Below, piece by piece: positions 45,400 to 57,756 of a stretch of DNA of 64,000 nucleotides (positions within the stretch are counted from its first letter, which is position 1; each line of letters starts with the position of its first letter). This DNA is from Cavia porcellus (Eukaryota; Chordata; Mammalia; Rodentia; Caviidae): the NCBI RefSeq assembly GCF_034190915.1, contig NW_026947488.1, positions 5,776,501 to 5,840,500 of the forward strand, read 5' to 3'. The translations under genes and the position numbers were made by a program. A model generated the notes under the pieces. It saw only the letters and a list, made by a program, of their open reading frames with translations, was not told the origin of the DNA and searched no databases.

Positions 45400-48300
45400 C
45401 AGTTATAACCATTAATGTAAATGGTCACAATTCACCAATCAAAAGAAACATACTGGCAGAGTGAATCAAAAAACAAAACCCAATGATATGCTGTATATGA
45501 GAAACAAATTTTACTCAAAAGGAAATTCACAGAATAAAAGTCAAAGGTTGGAAAACAATACTCCATGTGACAGGAATTTAGAAAAAAGCGGGAGTAGCTA
45601 TTCTGTTTGCAGACAATGTGAACTTCAAGCCAAGAATGATCAAAAGAGATAAAGAAGGTCACAACATACTTGTTAGTGGAAAACTTCAAGAAGAAGAGAG
45701 AACAATCATAAACATGTATGCACCAAATATGGGAGCACCCAACTATGTACGACAAATACTAACTGACATGAAAAGTCAAATAAGCAATAATACAATTACA
45801 ACAGGACCTTAATATCCCATTGTCACAAAGAGACAGATCAACTAGACAAAAAAAAAAAAAAATCAGCAAAGAAATACCAAAACAGAATCAAACTTGTAAA
45901 CAAATGGACTTAGCAGACGTGTACAATGTTCTACCCAAACACAAAAGAATACACATTCTTCTCAGCTGTATATGTGGTTCTCTAAAATCAACCACATACT
46001 AGCCCACAGAACATGCTCAAATAAATGTAAACGAACTGAAACTATCCAATGTATATTATCTGACTATCGTGCAATGAAATTGGAAATAACAAAAGAAACA
46101 GCAAAAGCTCCATAAACACATGGAAATTACATAGCATCCTATGAATAACCAATGGGTCAAAGAGGAAATTAAAGAAGAAATTAAGTAATATATACAATCA
46201 AATAGAAATGCAAATACAACTCACCAGGACCAGTGGGAAACAATGCAACCAGTCCTCAGAGGGAAATTTATGGTGAACTCTCAGACCAGGAACACAGAAT
46301 GAGCACAAGTAACCTAATGCTGTACCTCAAACTTCTAGAAAAAAAAGAACAAGTCAAGCCCAAAACCCAAAGAACAGGGAACAGGGAAAATTATAAAGAT
46401 TAAAACAGAAATTAATGTAACTGAGACTAAAAACCAAATAAATAAAAACCCCAAAAATCAAAGAATTGAAAAATCAAAAAGGTGCTTCTTTGAAAGAATA
46501 AAACTGATAAACCCTAGTCAACTTTATGAAAAAAAAAAAAAAAGAAAAAACTCAAATTCATAAACTAAGGAATAAAGAGGGTGAAATCTCAGTACCTACC
46601 TTTACTATCATAGGATTGAAAACAGAAAAAAATGAACAGATGCCTAGAAACTATAAATTACCGAACTTGCATTGAGAAGACACAAAACTTTTGAATAACC
46701 CAGTATCAGTTAATAAAATCGAAAATGTAATTAAAAACTTACCATCAAAAAACAAAAGTCAGATGCTGCTGGATTCACAGCTGAATTCAACAAGAAACTT
46801 AGAGATGATTTAATACCAATATTCCTCAAACTGAAATTGCAAGGGAAGCAATTTTCTCTAATTCATTCTGGGAGTCAAGTATTACTTTGATACCAAACCA
46901 GAGAAAATCCAACCAAAAAAGAAAAGTACAGTATAATCTCTCTAATGAACATACATACAAAAATCCTCAGTAAAATACTAGCAAATGGAATGCAGCAAAT
47001 CATCAAGAAGATTATATACCATAACTGAGTGGGATTCATTCCAGGAATGCAGGGATGGTTCAACATATGCAAATCAAGAAATGTAATACATCATATTAAG
47101 AATGAAAGACAAAAATCACACCATCATCTCAATTGATGCAGAAAGAGCTTTTGATCAAGTCCAACACTCATTCATGGTAAAAAAAGAAACCTATAGAAAA
47201 TCAAAATAGATGGTCTTTACCTCAATCTGATAAAAGCTATCTATGACAAACCAACAGCTAACATCATACTAAATGGTAAAAACCTGAAATTTTCACTCTA
47301 AAATTAGGAACAAGACAAGGTTGTTCACTACCACCACTCCTATTCAATATAGTGCTGGAAACATTAGCCAGAGCAATCAGACAGGAGAGACAAATAAAAG
47401 GAATAGAGAGAAAAGGAAAAAGTTGAAACTATCGTTATTCACAGATGACTTGATACTCTACATAGAAGACCCCAAAAACTTCATCAACAGACTTCTAGAC
47501 TTATAAGCAAATTCAGCAGCGTAGCTGGTTGCAAAGTCAATATTCAGCAGCCAATAGCATTCCTGTATATAAACAACAAACTCACTGAAAGAGAAGTTAG
47601 AGAAACCACTCCCTTCACAATAACATCAAAAGAAAACAAATATTTAGGAATCAATCTACCAAATGAAAAAGAGATTTATGCAAACAGTATTCTGAAAAAA
47701 GAAATTGAGGAATTAAAAAAAATAAAAAGCTATCCCTTGTTCGTGGATAGGAAGAAACAACATTGTGAAAATGGTCACACTACCAAAACTGTTACACAGA
47801 TTTAATGCAATACTGATGAAAACACCATGAGCATACCTCACAGATCTAGAAAAAACATTTCTAAAATTCGTATATGGAACCATAACAGACCTAGAATAGC
47901 AAAGGCAATCCTGGGTAACAAAGGCAAGGCAAGAGGCATCACAATCCCAGAACTGAACTTATATTACAAAGCTGCTATAATAAAATGAGTGTTGGCAAAA
48001 ACAAAACAAAACAAAACAAAACCAACCCCCAAAACAGATCTGGTGATCAATGGAAACAAAACAAAAGATACAGACACAACTACAAACACACTTAGCCACC
48101 TCATCTTTAACAAAAGGGCCAAACATGTTCACTGGAACAGACAGCCTCTTTACTTAAGTGGTGTTGGAAAAACTGGCTTTCTACATGCTAAACACTTAAA
48201 ATCTATACTCATACCTATCACCATACTCTAAAGTCAAATGGATCAAAGACCAGATATTAAGACAGAAACACAAACTCCCTGAAAGACAAATCAGGTAGAA

Positions 48301-49196
48301 ACATTGAGGACACAGGGATACCAAAAAGTTCATGAACAAAAAAGGAAGTACTTCAAAGCAACAACTGGGATCTCGTCCCATTAAAAAGTTTTGCACATTG
48401 AAAGAAATCACCACAGATGTCTTGTTCTCTGGGTGAATGACTTGGGGATGACAATGCACAATGTATGTATCACTGTTGCCCCGACTGATGTGTTTTGAAA
48501 TTTTGTTGTGTTTCTTCTTTGAAATAAAATGGATAAAAAAAAAAAGACAAATTACAGAAAACAGAGTGAAAAGAAAACCTATAGATTGGGAAAGGATTTT
48601 TGTCAACAGTCCCTCAGGCAAGGAACCTTTATCTAGAATGTAGAAAGAATTGAAAAAAATCAGGCCTCCAAATTTAAAGACCCAATCCAAAAATGGGCAG
48701 CAGAGATGATTATGTAATTCTCAGATGAAGAAATACAAATGGCAAATAAATGTATGAAAAAATGTTCAACATCATTGGTCATATGAGACATGCAAAATAA
48801 AACAACACTGAGACATCATCTCACTCCAGAAAGATGGCTAACGTCAAGAAATTAATCAGTAACACATGCTGGCAGGGCTGTGGGGCAAAAGGAACCCTTC
48901 TCCATTGTTCATGGGAATGTAGACTGGAAATCAGTATGGGACACTGGCTCAACAAAGTAGGATTAGAGGTTTCATTCAACCCAGTTATTCTCTTTCTGGG
49001 TATTTTCCCAGAAGAACTGAAAACATCATACTACTGCAAAATGTGCACACATATTTATAGCTGCACAATTTGTAATAACCAGATCTTGGAAATAATTCAT
49101 CCAACTGATGAACAGATAAAAAAGATGTGGTACTTTTATACAATGGAATACTACTCAGCCATAAAGAACAATAAACTAGAGGCTTTTCATACGTAA
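45400..49196 (+). pseudogene. L1 ORF2 remnant of the second element
   Basis: Endonuclease landmarks 'aatgtaaatggtcacaattcacc' and 'tatgtatgcaccaaatatggg' are present. The RT motif is read as LFTDD at about 47435-47449, in place of the usual LFADD. The C-terminal segment GTLLHCSWEC...MWYFYTMEYYSAIK lies at 48834-49190. Many stops and shifts make it inactive. A long minus-strand frame over 48196-48690 is only its antisense shadow. Confidence 0.85.
48417..48548 (+). pseudogene. Short mRNA-tail-like insert nested in L1
   Basis: L1 sequence 'gaaatcaccacaga' stops and resumes as 'acagagtgaaaagaaaacc' after about 130 foreign bases ('tgtcttgttctctgggtgaatg ... cttctttgaaataaaatggat') ending in an A run. 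AATAAA lies 6-7 bp before the A run, as in the 3' end of a polyadenylated mRNA. I read it as a 5'-truncated retrocopy of some gene's 3' UTR. The parent gene is not recognised. Confidence 0.55.
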
Positions 49197-49597
49197 GTGG
49201 ATGCAACTAGAAACCATCCTCATAAGTGAAATAAATCACACTTGCATGTGTAAACACCATATTGTCTCACTAGTATAAGAAACTGAAAGAGTAAATGAGA
49301 TCTAAATGTTACAACAGGTATCATAAAAGGGAAAGAAACTGTTGAAGGGAAATCATATTGTTTGATCAATCTTGCATGCCTGTGTCTGGTAGCCTAAGCT
49401 ACCAGATTTTGAGAATCACAATATGCAATAGTACAGCTATTATTAAATTCCTATCATCTTGGTTTGAAATCCAACGTCATCACTGTTTTTTGTTCTTGTT
49501 GTCATTGTCATTTTGTTTTTGTTGTTTTTTAATTGTTTTTTTTCTCTTTAAAGTAAAAAAAAAAAAAAAAAAAATAAGAAATAAGAAAAAAATTCCA

Positions 49598-49690
49598 GGG
49601 GCTGGGGATTTAGCTCAGCGGCATAAGCACCTGCCTTGCAAGCAGGCGGTCGTGAGTTTGATCCCTGGTACCGATAAAAAAAAAAAAAAA
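49598..49690 (+). repeat. Young tRNA-Ala-like SINE with TSD
   Basis: 'ggggctggggatttagctca', anticodon arm 'cctgccttgcaagcagg' and B box 'gagtttgatccctgg'. The flanking aaaattccag occurs before 49598 and again ending at about 49697. Confidence 0.92.
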
Positions 49691-49729
49691 ATTCCAGTAT
49701 CAGCTAAAAATCTTTTAAAGTGACTTTTT

Positions 49730-49821
49730 CTTTCTTTCTTTCTTTTTTTGGGTGCTGGAACTCCTGACCTCATGCTGGCCAGGCAGATGCTTATACCGCG
49801 AGCTAACTCCCTGGCCCTAAT
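49730..49821 (-). repeat. tRNA-Ala-like SINE with TSD
   Basis: (TTTC)n tail, 'gtgctggaactcctgacc', 'gctggccaggcagatgcttatacc' and 'gagctaactccctggccc'. The flanking agtgacttttt occurs at 49719-49729 and 49822-49832. Confidence 0.88.
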
Positions 49822-49882
49822 AGTGACTTTTTAATAGATACATGACAAACATATTATTAGCCATCTTGAAAATGCAACTGAA

Positions 49883-49990
49883 GGGGCTGGGAATTTAGCT
49901 CAGCAGTATAAACGCCTGCCTGGCAAACATGAGGTTGTGAGTTCAATCTCCAGTACCAAAAAAACCAAAACCAACAAAACAAAACAAAAT
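49883..49990 (+). repeat. tRNA-Ala-like SINE
   Basis: 'ggggctgggaatttagctca', 'cgcctgcctggcaaacatgagg' and 'gagttcaatctccagtacc' with an A-rich tail. The anticodon arm is partly altered. Confidence 0.88.
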
Positions 49991-50114
49991 TAAAACCACA
50001 ATGAGATACTACTACAATTAAAAAGACAGTACCAACTATACATTGGTCTTGACACAGAACATCCAGAAAGCTATATAACCCCCCAGGGGAAGGGTAAATG
50101 GTACAATTACTTTT

Positions 50115-50310
50115 CTGTTTTTGAGACAGGGTCTCACTATGCAGCCCAGCTTGGTCTCAAATTTCTAGTGATTTTCTTTTTCTTTTTGGTACTAGAAATT
50201 AACTCAGGACCTTGCACTTGCCTGGCAGGTGCTATGCTGCTGAGCTATATCCTCAGCCTACTTCAGGCTACCTTGCCTGAACCTGGGATTACAGGATTGT
50301 GTCACCAGAC
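50115..50310 (-). repeat. B1 SINE interrupted by an ID-type SINE
   Basis: Complemented B1 ('ttgagacagggtctcactatg', resuming at 'ctgaacctgggattacagg') is split by a complemented tRNA-type SINE at about 50178-50258 ('ggtactagaaattaactcagg ... gctgagctatatcctcagcc'). Confidence 0.7.
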
Positions 50311-50689
50311 TTTTTTTTTAAGAGAAATGTTTACATGTGATCAGGCAGAGGCTTATAAAAATAAGTAAAAATACTGTGGTGGTACTGAACTCTAGATATT
50401 TTCAAATTTTAAAAATGTAAGAACTTTTTAGCACCGCCTCATATACTTGATCACTCAAATTAAACATTTAAATGTAATCTGGACATCAGACTATTTCGGA
50501 CTGTGTATTCTGCACATCAACTTAGCAAAACCACGTCACTCTGTCCAGGAAACGGCAGGCTCTGCAGAACATACCTGTCACAAGCAGACAAAGCACAGGT
50601 GCACTGTGGTAACAGCACTTGGAATGACTACTTGGCAACTTTTTTAATATGCTCTCTAAGTACCTACTTCACGAACTAGCCATTCTATT

Positions 50690-52050
50690 ATTTATGTACC
50701 CGAAGAAAATGAAAATGTATACCCACAAAAAGAGTTGTAGAAGAATGTTCCCAGCATCTGTATTGTAACAGTCAAAACGAGAAACCACCTGGGATGTCTA
50801 CAGCTAACAGAAAGGATAAGAAAGTTATGATCTATTTATCTCTCGCCATATACTAAATTAAAACAAAATGGATCAAAGATCCAAACACTAAAACAAAAAC
50901 ATTAAACCTACTGGAAGATAAAACAGGTAAAACATTTGAAGACACAGGTGCAGGAAAGGGTTTTTTTAAACAAAACCTCAACTGCACAAGAAATAATAGC
51001 AAAAATCAATAAATGGGATTATGTTGGACTAAAAAGCTTCTGTACAGCAAAATAATCAACTAGTGAAGCAACAATCTACCGAATAGGAAAATGTTTTTGC
51101 CAGCTAGTCCTTAGACACAGGGGACTTATAAACTGTTTAATATTTCTGGCCATGTCAGAAATGCAAATTAAAACAACACTAAAATACCGTATTACACTAG
51201 AGAGGCATGGCAATAAAAAAAAAAATCAAACGATAACAAATGCTTGTATAACTGTGGTGAAAAAGGAACCCTTCCTCATTGTTGGTGGGAATGTAAACCA
51301 GTACAACCATTATGGAAATCAGTATGGAAATTTTTCAAGGAACTGAGATTAGGAATTCCATATGACCCAGTTATCCCCCTTTGTAGGGATCTTCCCCAAG
51401 ACCTTAAAACATCATATTACAGAGATACACGCATACTAATGTTTATAGCAACGCAATTCGTAATAGCTAAATCCCAGAAGCAGTTTGTATACCAATCAAC
51501 AGCAAGTAGACAAAGATGTGGTATCTATATATGTATCATGGAATTCTACTTAGCTCTGAAGAATGATACATGTGACACACTTGCAGGAAAATATGTTGAG
51601 TGAAATAAACCAGATGCACTGGTTTAAATTCTGTATGTCTCTCTCATTTAAAAGAGGCAAGGTACAAATAAAGAAGAATAAATGATGCATATGAGGGAAC
51701 AAAGGGATGAATCACTTCAGTAAGAAAGTGGTCCAAGGGAACAAGGGTGGGTGTTGCAGAGAAGGAGAAGGGAAAATAAGTAGAAAGAAGATCCGCCAGG
51801 GAGAGGAACCCAAGACCCTCAGTGAATGTAAACCCTACATGCCATAATAGAACTAAGATTAATAATTTCAACAAGAATGAAAATTAGGGTAGGGGAATTA
51901 GAGGGCAGAGGAGGGAGGAGATTAAAACAAACAAACAAACAAACCAAAAAACCCAAAAAAACCGAGGCTGTATTATGTACCTGTGCTCACTTCCACAAGA
52001 GGATTCTAAACTGCATGTACTGCAAACGTACTAATTTTAAAAAGTTTAAA
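50690..52050 (+). mobile_element. L1 3' fragment(s)
   Basis: 50690-50840 shows an old L1 3' landmark ('gaatgttcccagcatctgtattgtaac'). From 50860, ORF2 C-terminal sequence follows, with GTLPHCWWECKPVQPLWKSVWKF at about 51268-51340, then 3' UTR to about 52050. It is a 5'-truncated copy, and the two parts may be separate insertions. Confidence 0.75.
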
Positions 52051-52082
52051 AAAATTATGGTCTATTCATACAAGAGAATATT

Positions 52083-52290
52083 AGGCTAGGTGTGGTGATA
52101 GACACTTGTAATCACAGCTGCTCAGGAGGCTGAGGTAGGACAATCACAAGCTGGGAGGTCAGCCTGGGCTACTACTGATGGAGCCCTTGTCTCCAAAACT
52201 AAAGAAAGGGAAGTGACAAAGCTTCGTGACAGAACATCTGCCTTGCATGCATGAGGTCCTGAGTTTAATTCCTGGTACAGCAAAAAAACC
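52083..52290 (+). repeat. B1-dID-type dimeric SINE
   Basis: B1 half ('ggctaggtgtggtgatagac ... ggaggctgaggtagg ... cccttgtctcc') is joined to an ID half ('aacatctgccttgcatgcatgaggtcctgagtttaattcctgg') and an A-rich tail. The clearest dimer in the window. Confidence 0.85.
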
Positions 52291-52539
52291 ACAAACCTCC
52301 CCAAACCAACCCTACTCCTCCAAATAAAAACCAAAAAACCTAAGAGAATATTACTTACTAATTAAAAAAAAAAAAAACCAGGAATATGAAACACATGACC
52401 ACGTTGACTCTGTAAAATCTTGTTTCATGGGGAGGTCTATCTTCTCAGCTGAATGATTATGAAATGAGGATAACTTGCTAGATCCAGCAAAAGCTGTGGT
52501 TAAGTTTTTAAATTATAAACATTACAAATAAAAAGGAGG

Positions 52540-53040
52540 ACTCAAAATCATGGACGAAACCACTTAGTTCAAGAAGTTAGAAAATGCATTACACAGGACA
52601 GAAGCAATAAAGACAAAAGTGGAAACTAATAAAATAGAGAAGAGACATACCATAACTAAAGGCAAAACTAATATCAGAAATGAAGAGGGATATCAATATA
52701 GAATTTTAACATTTTTATGTCAATAAATTGGAAAAAGTCTGTGAAGGAGTCAAAGTTCTAAAAATATTTCCCAAACAAAAAAACCTGATCTACCAAAACC
52801 CAATAGAAGCAGAAACAGACAATCTGAATTTGAACAACTTTATAACCGTAAAAGAAATGAATTTCTTGGTTAAATTCTATTACAGGAGTGTTCCAAGTCC
52901 AGATGGTAACACTGACAAATTTCAATCACTTAAGGAAGGAAAAAGAGCAATTTTATACAATTTTTACTGAAGAAGGCTTTCCCAAGCGGTTTCCTAACAC
53001 AACCACAATCTTGATAAAAACTTGGTATGAGGTGTGATGG
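52540..53040 (+). mobile_element. Diverged L1 ORF2 fragment
   Basis: 'agttagaaaatgcattacacaggac' and 'ccaagtccagatggtaacactg' follow the L1 ORF2 region between endonuclease and RT and the RT N-terminus ('SPGPDG'-like). Confidence 0.6.
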
Positions 53041-53210
53041 AAATATATGATGAAATGCTTAAAAAATTTTATTACTGTAAAAGACACCACCATTAATTGA
53101 CCTCAACATACGCCCCCCACTTCAAACACACCTACCCTACCATTCTTGCCACTTTCGGAAGCATTTCTGAAGTCCTCTTGCATGAGTGTCATCACACAGT
53201 GTGATAAAAA
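53040..53210 (-). pseudogene. Mariner-type transposase C-terminus remnant, minus strand
   Basis: Reading the minus strand from about 53180, QKCFRKWQEW then RCV after a stop resembles the C-terminal KCF..W..RW.KCV motif of Tc1/mariner transposases. Beyond it 'acagtaataaaattttttaag' gives the AT-rich 3' end. Only a short, broken piece remains. Confidence 0.5.
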
Positions 53211-53214
53211 ACAC

Positions 53215-53560
53215 AGCAAATGCAGCTGCTGAGAGCCGTTCCAACGGAGAGGCTGGCTTGCAAAAGCATCGTGGTGCGTCCTCATCCACTTTATTCAGGA
53301 TCTGATACCACACGACTTCCGACTTTCCTCCAAAGTCACAAGTAAATCATAAAGATGAACACTTTGAATTGATCTGGGTACCTGAGGCAGCCACACCAGC
53401 ACACCTAAGACATGAAAGAGGGCTTCCAGAACAAAGTGCAACAGTGATGGGATGCGTTGAAAGAGAAGGAGATTATCTTGAGGGGGAAAACGGTAATGTA
53501 CCTTCCACTGTAATAAGATTTTAATTTAAACATTTACCAAATTTATTGATCATTGTTCAT
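53215..53560 (+). pseudogene. Mariner-type transposase C-terminus remnant, plus strand
   Basis: Plus-strand reading gives LACKSIVVRPHPLYSGSD...RLPTFL at about 53252-53325, the counterpart of the family's HPPYSPDLAP.DF..F motif that precedes the last catalytic Asp. CVEREGDYLEGENGN at about 53454-53500 is a typical mariner C-terminus. Several frameshifts lie between them. The A/T-rich 3' end 'ctgtaataagattttaattt' resembles that of the minus-strand piece to the left. Confidence 0.6.
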
Positions 53561-54720
53561 GTAGTCAACAAGAAATATTACATGACAGTCTCTCATATAA
53601 GCATATACAAAAGTCTACTGAAGCCATGATATATAAAAAAATCATATTACAACCTAAAAAGTTTCACTCCATGAAAATTCAACAATAAAATTTATCACAT
53701 TAACAGCATAAAAACAAGTATCTGATCAGTACAATACATAGAGAAAAAAAATCTTTTAATAAATACAGCACTATCCTATCCAAATTAAAAAACAAAAATC
53801 CAAGCAAACAATGAAACGGAGAGCACCTGTATAACATGGTAAGTGTGATGTACCAAAAACCTAAGTCAACATACTTAATGGTATGATAATGAACTCTCAT
53901 CCACTAAGATTAGGTTAAAATCAGAATACTCATGTTCCCATTTGTATTTAATGTTGTTAGGGAGATCCTATTTAATCTAATAAAATAAAAAGTTTAAGGA
54001 TTAAAAATTAACATAAAATTCATGTCATTTCCAGACAATACAAAAGCATGTTCAAGAAACACAAAAGAATCCATGTATTAGAAGCTCTATGAATTAATAA
54101 GTAAATTCAGCCATGTTACTGGCACTGAGCTCAATTAAAAAATAACACATTTCCTTGTAAAATCAACAAATAAAAGTTGAAAATTTCAAACAGCGTCATC
54201 TTTGAAGTTAACAGCATAAAACTGCATTTAAAACGTCAAATCTCTGAAATAAATCTAATAAAAGATGTGCAAGTCCACTACACAGAGAAGCAGAAAAAAT
54301 ACTTGAGGGAAAACAAAGAATTTCAATAAAGGGAATGATAATCTATGTGCATATATTAGAAAATTCAATATTAAAAAGATGTCATTTCTCTCCAAACTGA
54401 TCTAAAGTCAATGCGTCAACGCAATGCCAATCAAAAACATTTAGAGGATTAACATGGTGTGTGTGAAAGTAGAGAATATGATTTTTAATGTTTATACTGA
54501 ACTGTACAGGTCAAGAGCATAAGATGGAAGATTCATACCTTTGCAAACTAGGAGTTATAAGATACAGAAATTAAGACACTATGATGGGGGATAAGGATAC
54601 AAAAAAAAGACTAGAGTCTTTCTAAAATAACACTGAAGCACAAAAAGTATACTCTGTATAACGTGTAGATGTAAAACATGACAATAACAAAATGGACTGG
54701 AGAAGGCAAGTGGAAATATC
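53561..54720 (+). mobile_element. Diverged L1 ORF2 (RT) fragment
   Basis: 'aacaataaaatttatcacattaacagcataaa', 'cagtacaatacatagagaaaaaaaatc' and 'caaactgatctaaagtcaatgcgtcaacgcaatgcc' are the L1 RT-to-C-terminus landmarks in order. Confidence 0.6.
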
Positions 54721-55749
54721 CTGTAAGATTCTCAATTACATGTAAATTGAATACATATTATTAGAACCCAGGCCATACAAAGCAGCATACTGCAAATCAT
54801 AGCATAACCACTAAGATAAAAAACAACAGAGGTAGAGCTAACAAGACAATAGTGGAAATAAAGCTGAAGAGTTAACATAGAGCAAAGAGAAAAATGTAGC
54901 AAGACGACAGATTTAAACCAAGCCATACTGACAGTTACAATAAATAAGAAGGGCTTAATCCAGTATTATACAACAGAACTTTATGTGGTGGGGACTGAAA
55001 TCTAGCGAGTGTGACCCAAGATCTGAATTTTTAATTTTAACATGTGGTTAGTAACAATTATATCAGTGCAAGTCTAAACGCTCCAATTAAAAAGGTAGGG
55101 ACTATCAGATTAGATGTAAAAGAAAAACGTTTAATTCTGCCTGCAAGAAATCCACTTGAAATACATAGCTGTAAACAGGTTAAATGTAAATGGATGGAAG
55201 AAGATACGTGAACAGAAAGTTGAAGAGCCTACATTAGTATCAGACAAAGTGGAAACCAGAAACAGTGCCCTTACCCATGGGAGAAAAGGGAACACTGCAT
55301 GATGTAAAAGGGTCAAATCAGCAAGAAAGCATAACGTACATGCATACATACTCAGTAATAAATGCTTCAAACACAGGAAGCAAAAACAGATTAAAAAGAT
55401 AAATAGACAAGTCCTCAGGCTTGTTTCAAACACTCTCTTCACTGCAAACAAGAGGAAAATAATCAGCAAGAGTACAAAACCTATTAATAATGCTATTAAC
55501 CAAACTGCTTTTTTTTTTAAACAAATATTTTATGGAATACTCTATCTAGCAACAGCATAAAATAAATTCTTCTCTAATGTCCATGAATCCTTTAGAAAGA
55601 CAGCTCACGTTCTAGGTCACAAAGCAATTATTACATGTAAAAATTTGAAGTAACACTCAGAATGTTCTCTGACTACAACAGATTTAAACTAGAAATCAGT
55701 AACAGAAAAATTTCTGAGAAATGCCCCTAAAACTGGAAGTTAGAAAATA

Positions 55750-55975
55750 TATTTTTAGCTGAATATGGTAGTGTACACTTGGGAAACTGAGGCAGAAAGA
55801 CTGCAAGTTTGAAGTCAGCCTGACTTAGAATACTTGGGGTAATACTTGGCAATTTAATGGCTTAGCAAGAGCCTGTCCTCAAATTAAATAACTAGGGTCG
55901 AGGATATAAGTCAGTGTGAGGGCCCTGGCTGGGTTCAATCCCTAGTACCACCACCAAACACACATGTACGTGCAT
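55750..55975 (+). repeat. B1-dID-type dimeric SINE
   Basis: B1 half ('tttagctgaatatggtagtg ... cttgggaaactgaggcag') and ID half ('agggtcgaggatataagtcagtg ... gggttcaatccctagtacc'). Confidence 0.7.
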
Positions 55976-57756
55976 ACACACGTTAAAGAAGTCACGAGGG
56001 AAATTAGAGATAGTTGGAACTAAATTAGTACTTTGGGAGGTTTATAGTTCGTACTGTTCACATAAGGAAAAAAAAAACCCTTAGAAAAACCAATAGCTTA
56101 AATGTCCTCCTTAAAAATTAGAAAAAGAATATATTAAGCTTGAATAAGGAAAAAAAAAGGACAAAGATAAAAGCAATGAAGCAGAAAAACAGAAAAAATT
56201 CATGCAACCAGAAACTGTTTCTTTGACAAGACCAATAAAATTCATGGACATACAGATGGACCAACTGAGAAAAACAGAACATTCAAATTACTAGTGTCCA
56301 GTATGGAGGAGAGGGTCTGTCCATTCACATCTTGCAAGATATTAAAAGGACAGGAAGGGGTACTATGAATAACTATGCCAACAGATTAAAATAATAGATA
56401 CAATGAACAAATGCCTTGAAAAATACAAACTACTCAATTTTACTCTAAAAGACCCCCAAACAAACAAATAAACAAATGGAAACAAACCCCAAAACCTACA
56501 TGCCTGAAAAGCCCTGCATTTATTAAAAGAACTAGTAGTTAAAATTTTTCTGAAAACAAAAACCGAAAAATCTCCTTTCTCAGATGGCTCTGTTTGTAAA
56601 TTTTACCAAATCTGCAAGGAAGAATAGTATCTATTCCAACTTCTAAAAATGGAGAAGAGGGGAAAAATTTTTCCAACTAATTTTATGAGACCCTGATACC
56701 AAAATTAGAGAAGATATTACAAAAAACTATGAATCTATTTCCCTCATCAATATAGACATACATCGTTAAAATTTTTAGTAAATTAAAGCAATGTACTAGT
56801 AAGAAAAAAAAGACAAAACTGTTGTCTGTTGGCCAAGAGAAATGTATTCTAGGAATTCAGAATTGGTTTACCACCTTGGCATTAATTGTTGTAATATACC
56901 ATTTTAATAGGTTAAAAAAGAAAAACATCAATGTTTCAAAATATATAAAACACCACCCAGCAGAATACCTTCAACTGATGTATGCATCTATAAAAAAGCA
57001 TCACCCTTCAGATTTAATGGTAAAAGACAGAACAATTCTCCCCTAACAGCAGGAACAAGACAAAAAAGTTAGCCAACACGCTACCGGAGTAACCTAACAC
57101 CAACCTAGTGCAATATGGCAAGCAGAAGGAAAAAAAGGATATAGACAGGGCAGAAAGCAGTAAAACTGCCGAGGCATGCTGCCATGATTGTATGCCTAAG
57201 AAAATTCTAAGGAGTCTAGAAAAACACTGGCTAAGCTAAATGAACTTATCAAAGTCATAAAATACAAGGTCACTAAGGTAAAAATCATTGTTATGTCTGG
57301 GTATTAGCAAATAATTAAAAATCGAAACAAAATATCATCTGTAGTAATATCAAAGACCATAAAATACTTGGATAATTTTAATGAAATATATGCAAAAACT
57401 ATACAGTGAGAACTAAAATTCTTTAATAAAAAGCAAAGAATACCTATAAAAAAAGCAATATATCATGCTCATGAATCAGAAGATGAAACACTGTTAAAAT
57501 GTCAATTCTCTCTCATACAGTCAATAGTCAATATATCCCCCAACAAATCTCAGTAGATTCTTTTAAATGGGGCATTGTAAGTATAAAATTTACATGGAAA
57601 TGCAAATGACCTAGATAGAGCAGCCAAACAAATTTGTAATTAGATGACTACCAGATTTCAAGATTTAAAAAAACTACAGTAATCAGCAGTATTACGAGGG
57701 ACAAATGGATTAACAGAATAGAACTGGAATTCACACAAACACATGAGAATTTATTT

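Larger units (their letters stand above)
43979..49575 (+). mobile_element. Near-complete but dead L1 with poly(A) tail (second of two)
   Basis: About 5.6 kb. A short 5' region of degenerate 61-bp units leads to an ORF1-like start 'atgccaaaaaaaaag' at about 44314 and an ORF1 remnant to about 45290. ORF2 remnants run from about 45400 to 49196. The 3' UTR runs to an A run at about 49554-49575. It is aligned in the same order and strand as the L1 at 34-40 kb and resembles it in the ORF2 region. Frames are broken throughout, and an unrelated insert lies at about 48417-48548. Confidence 0.85.

Noticed and set aside
48196..48690. 164-codon minus-strand frame rich in Phe/Leu that looks like a membrane protein
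   Set aside because: It is the antisense of A-rich L1 ORF2 sequence, which always gives Phe/Leu-rich frames. It also crosses the nested insert.
49598..49690. A genuine tRNA-Ala gene (cloverleaf-like, anticodon TGC)
   Set aside because: The 5' leader ggggctg, poor acceptor-stem pairing, A-rich tail and flanking direct repeats show a SINE. The same body occurs at many other places in the window.
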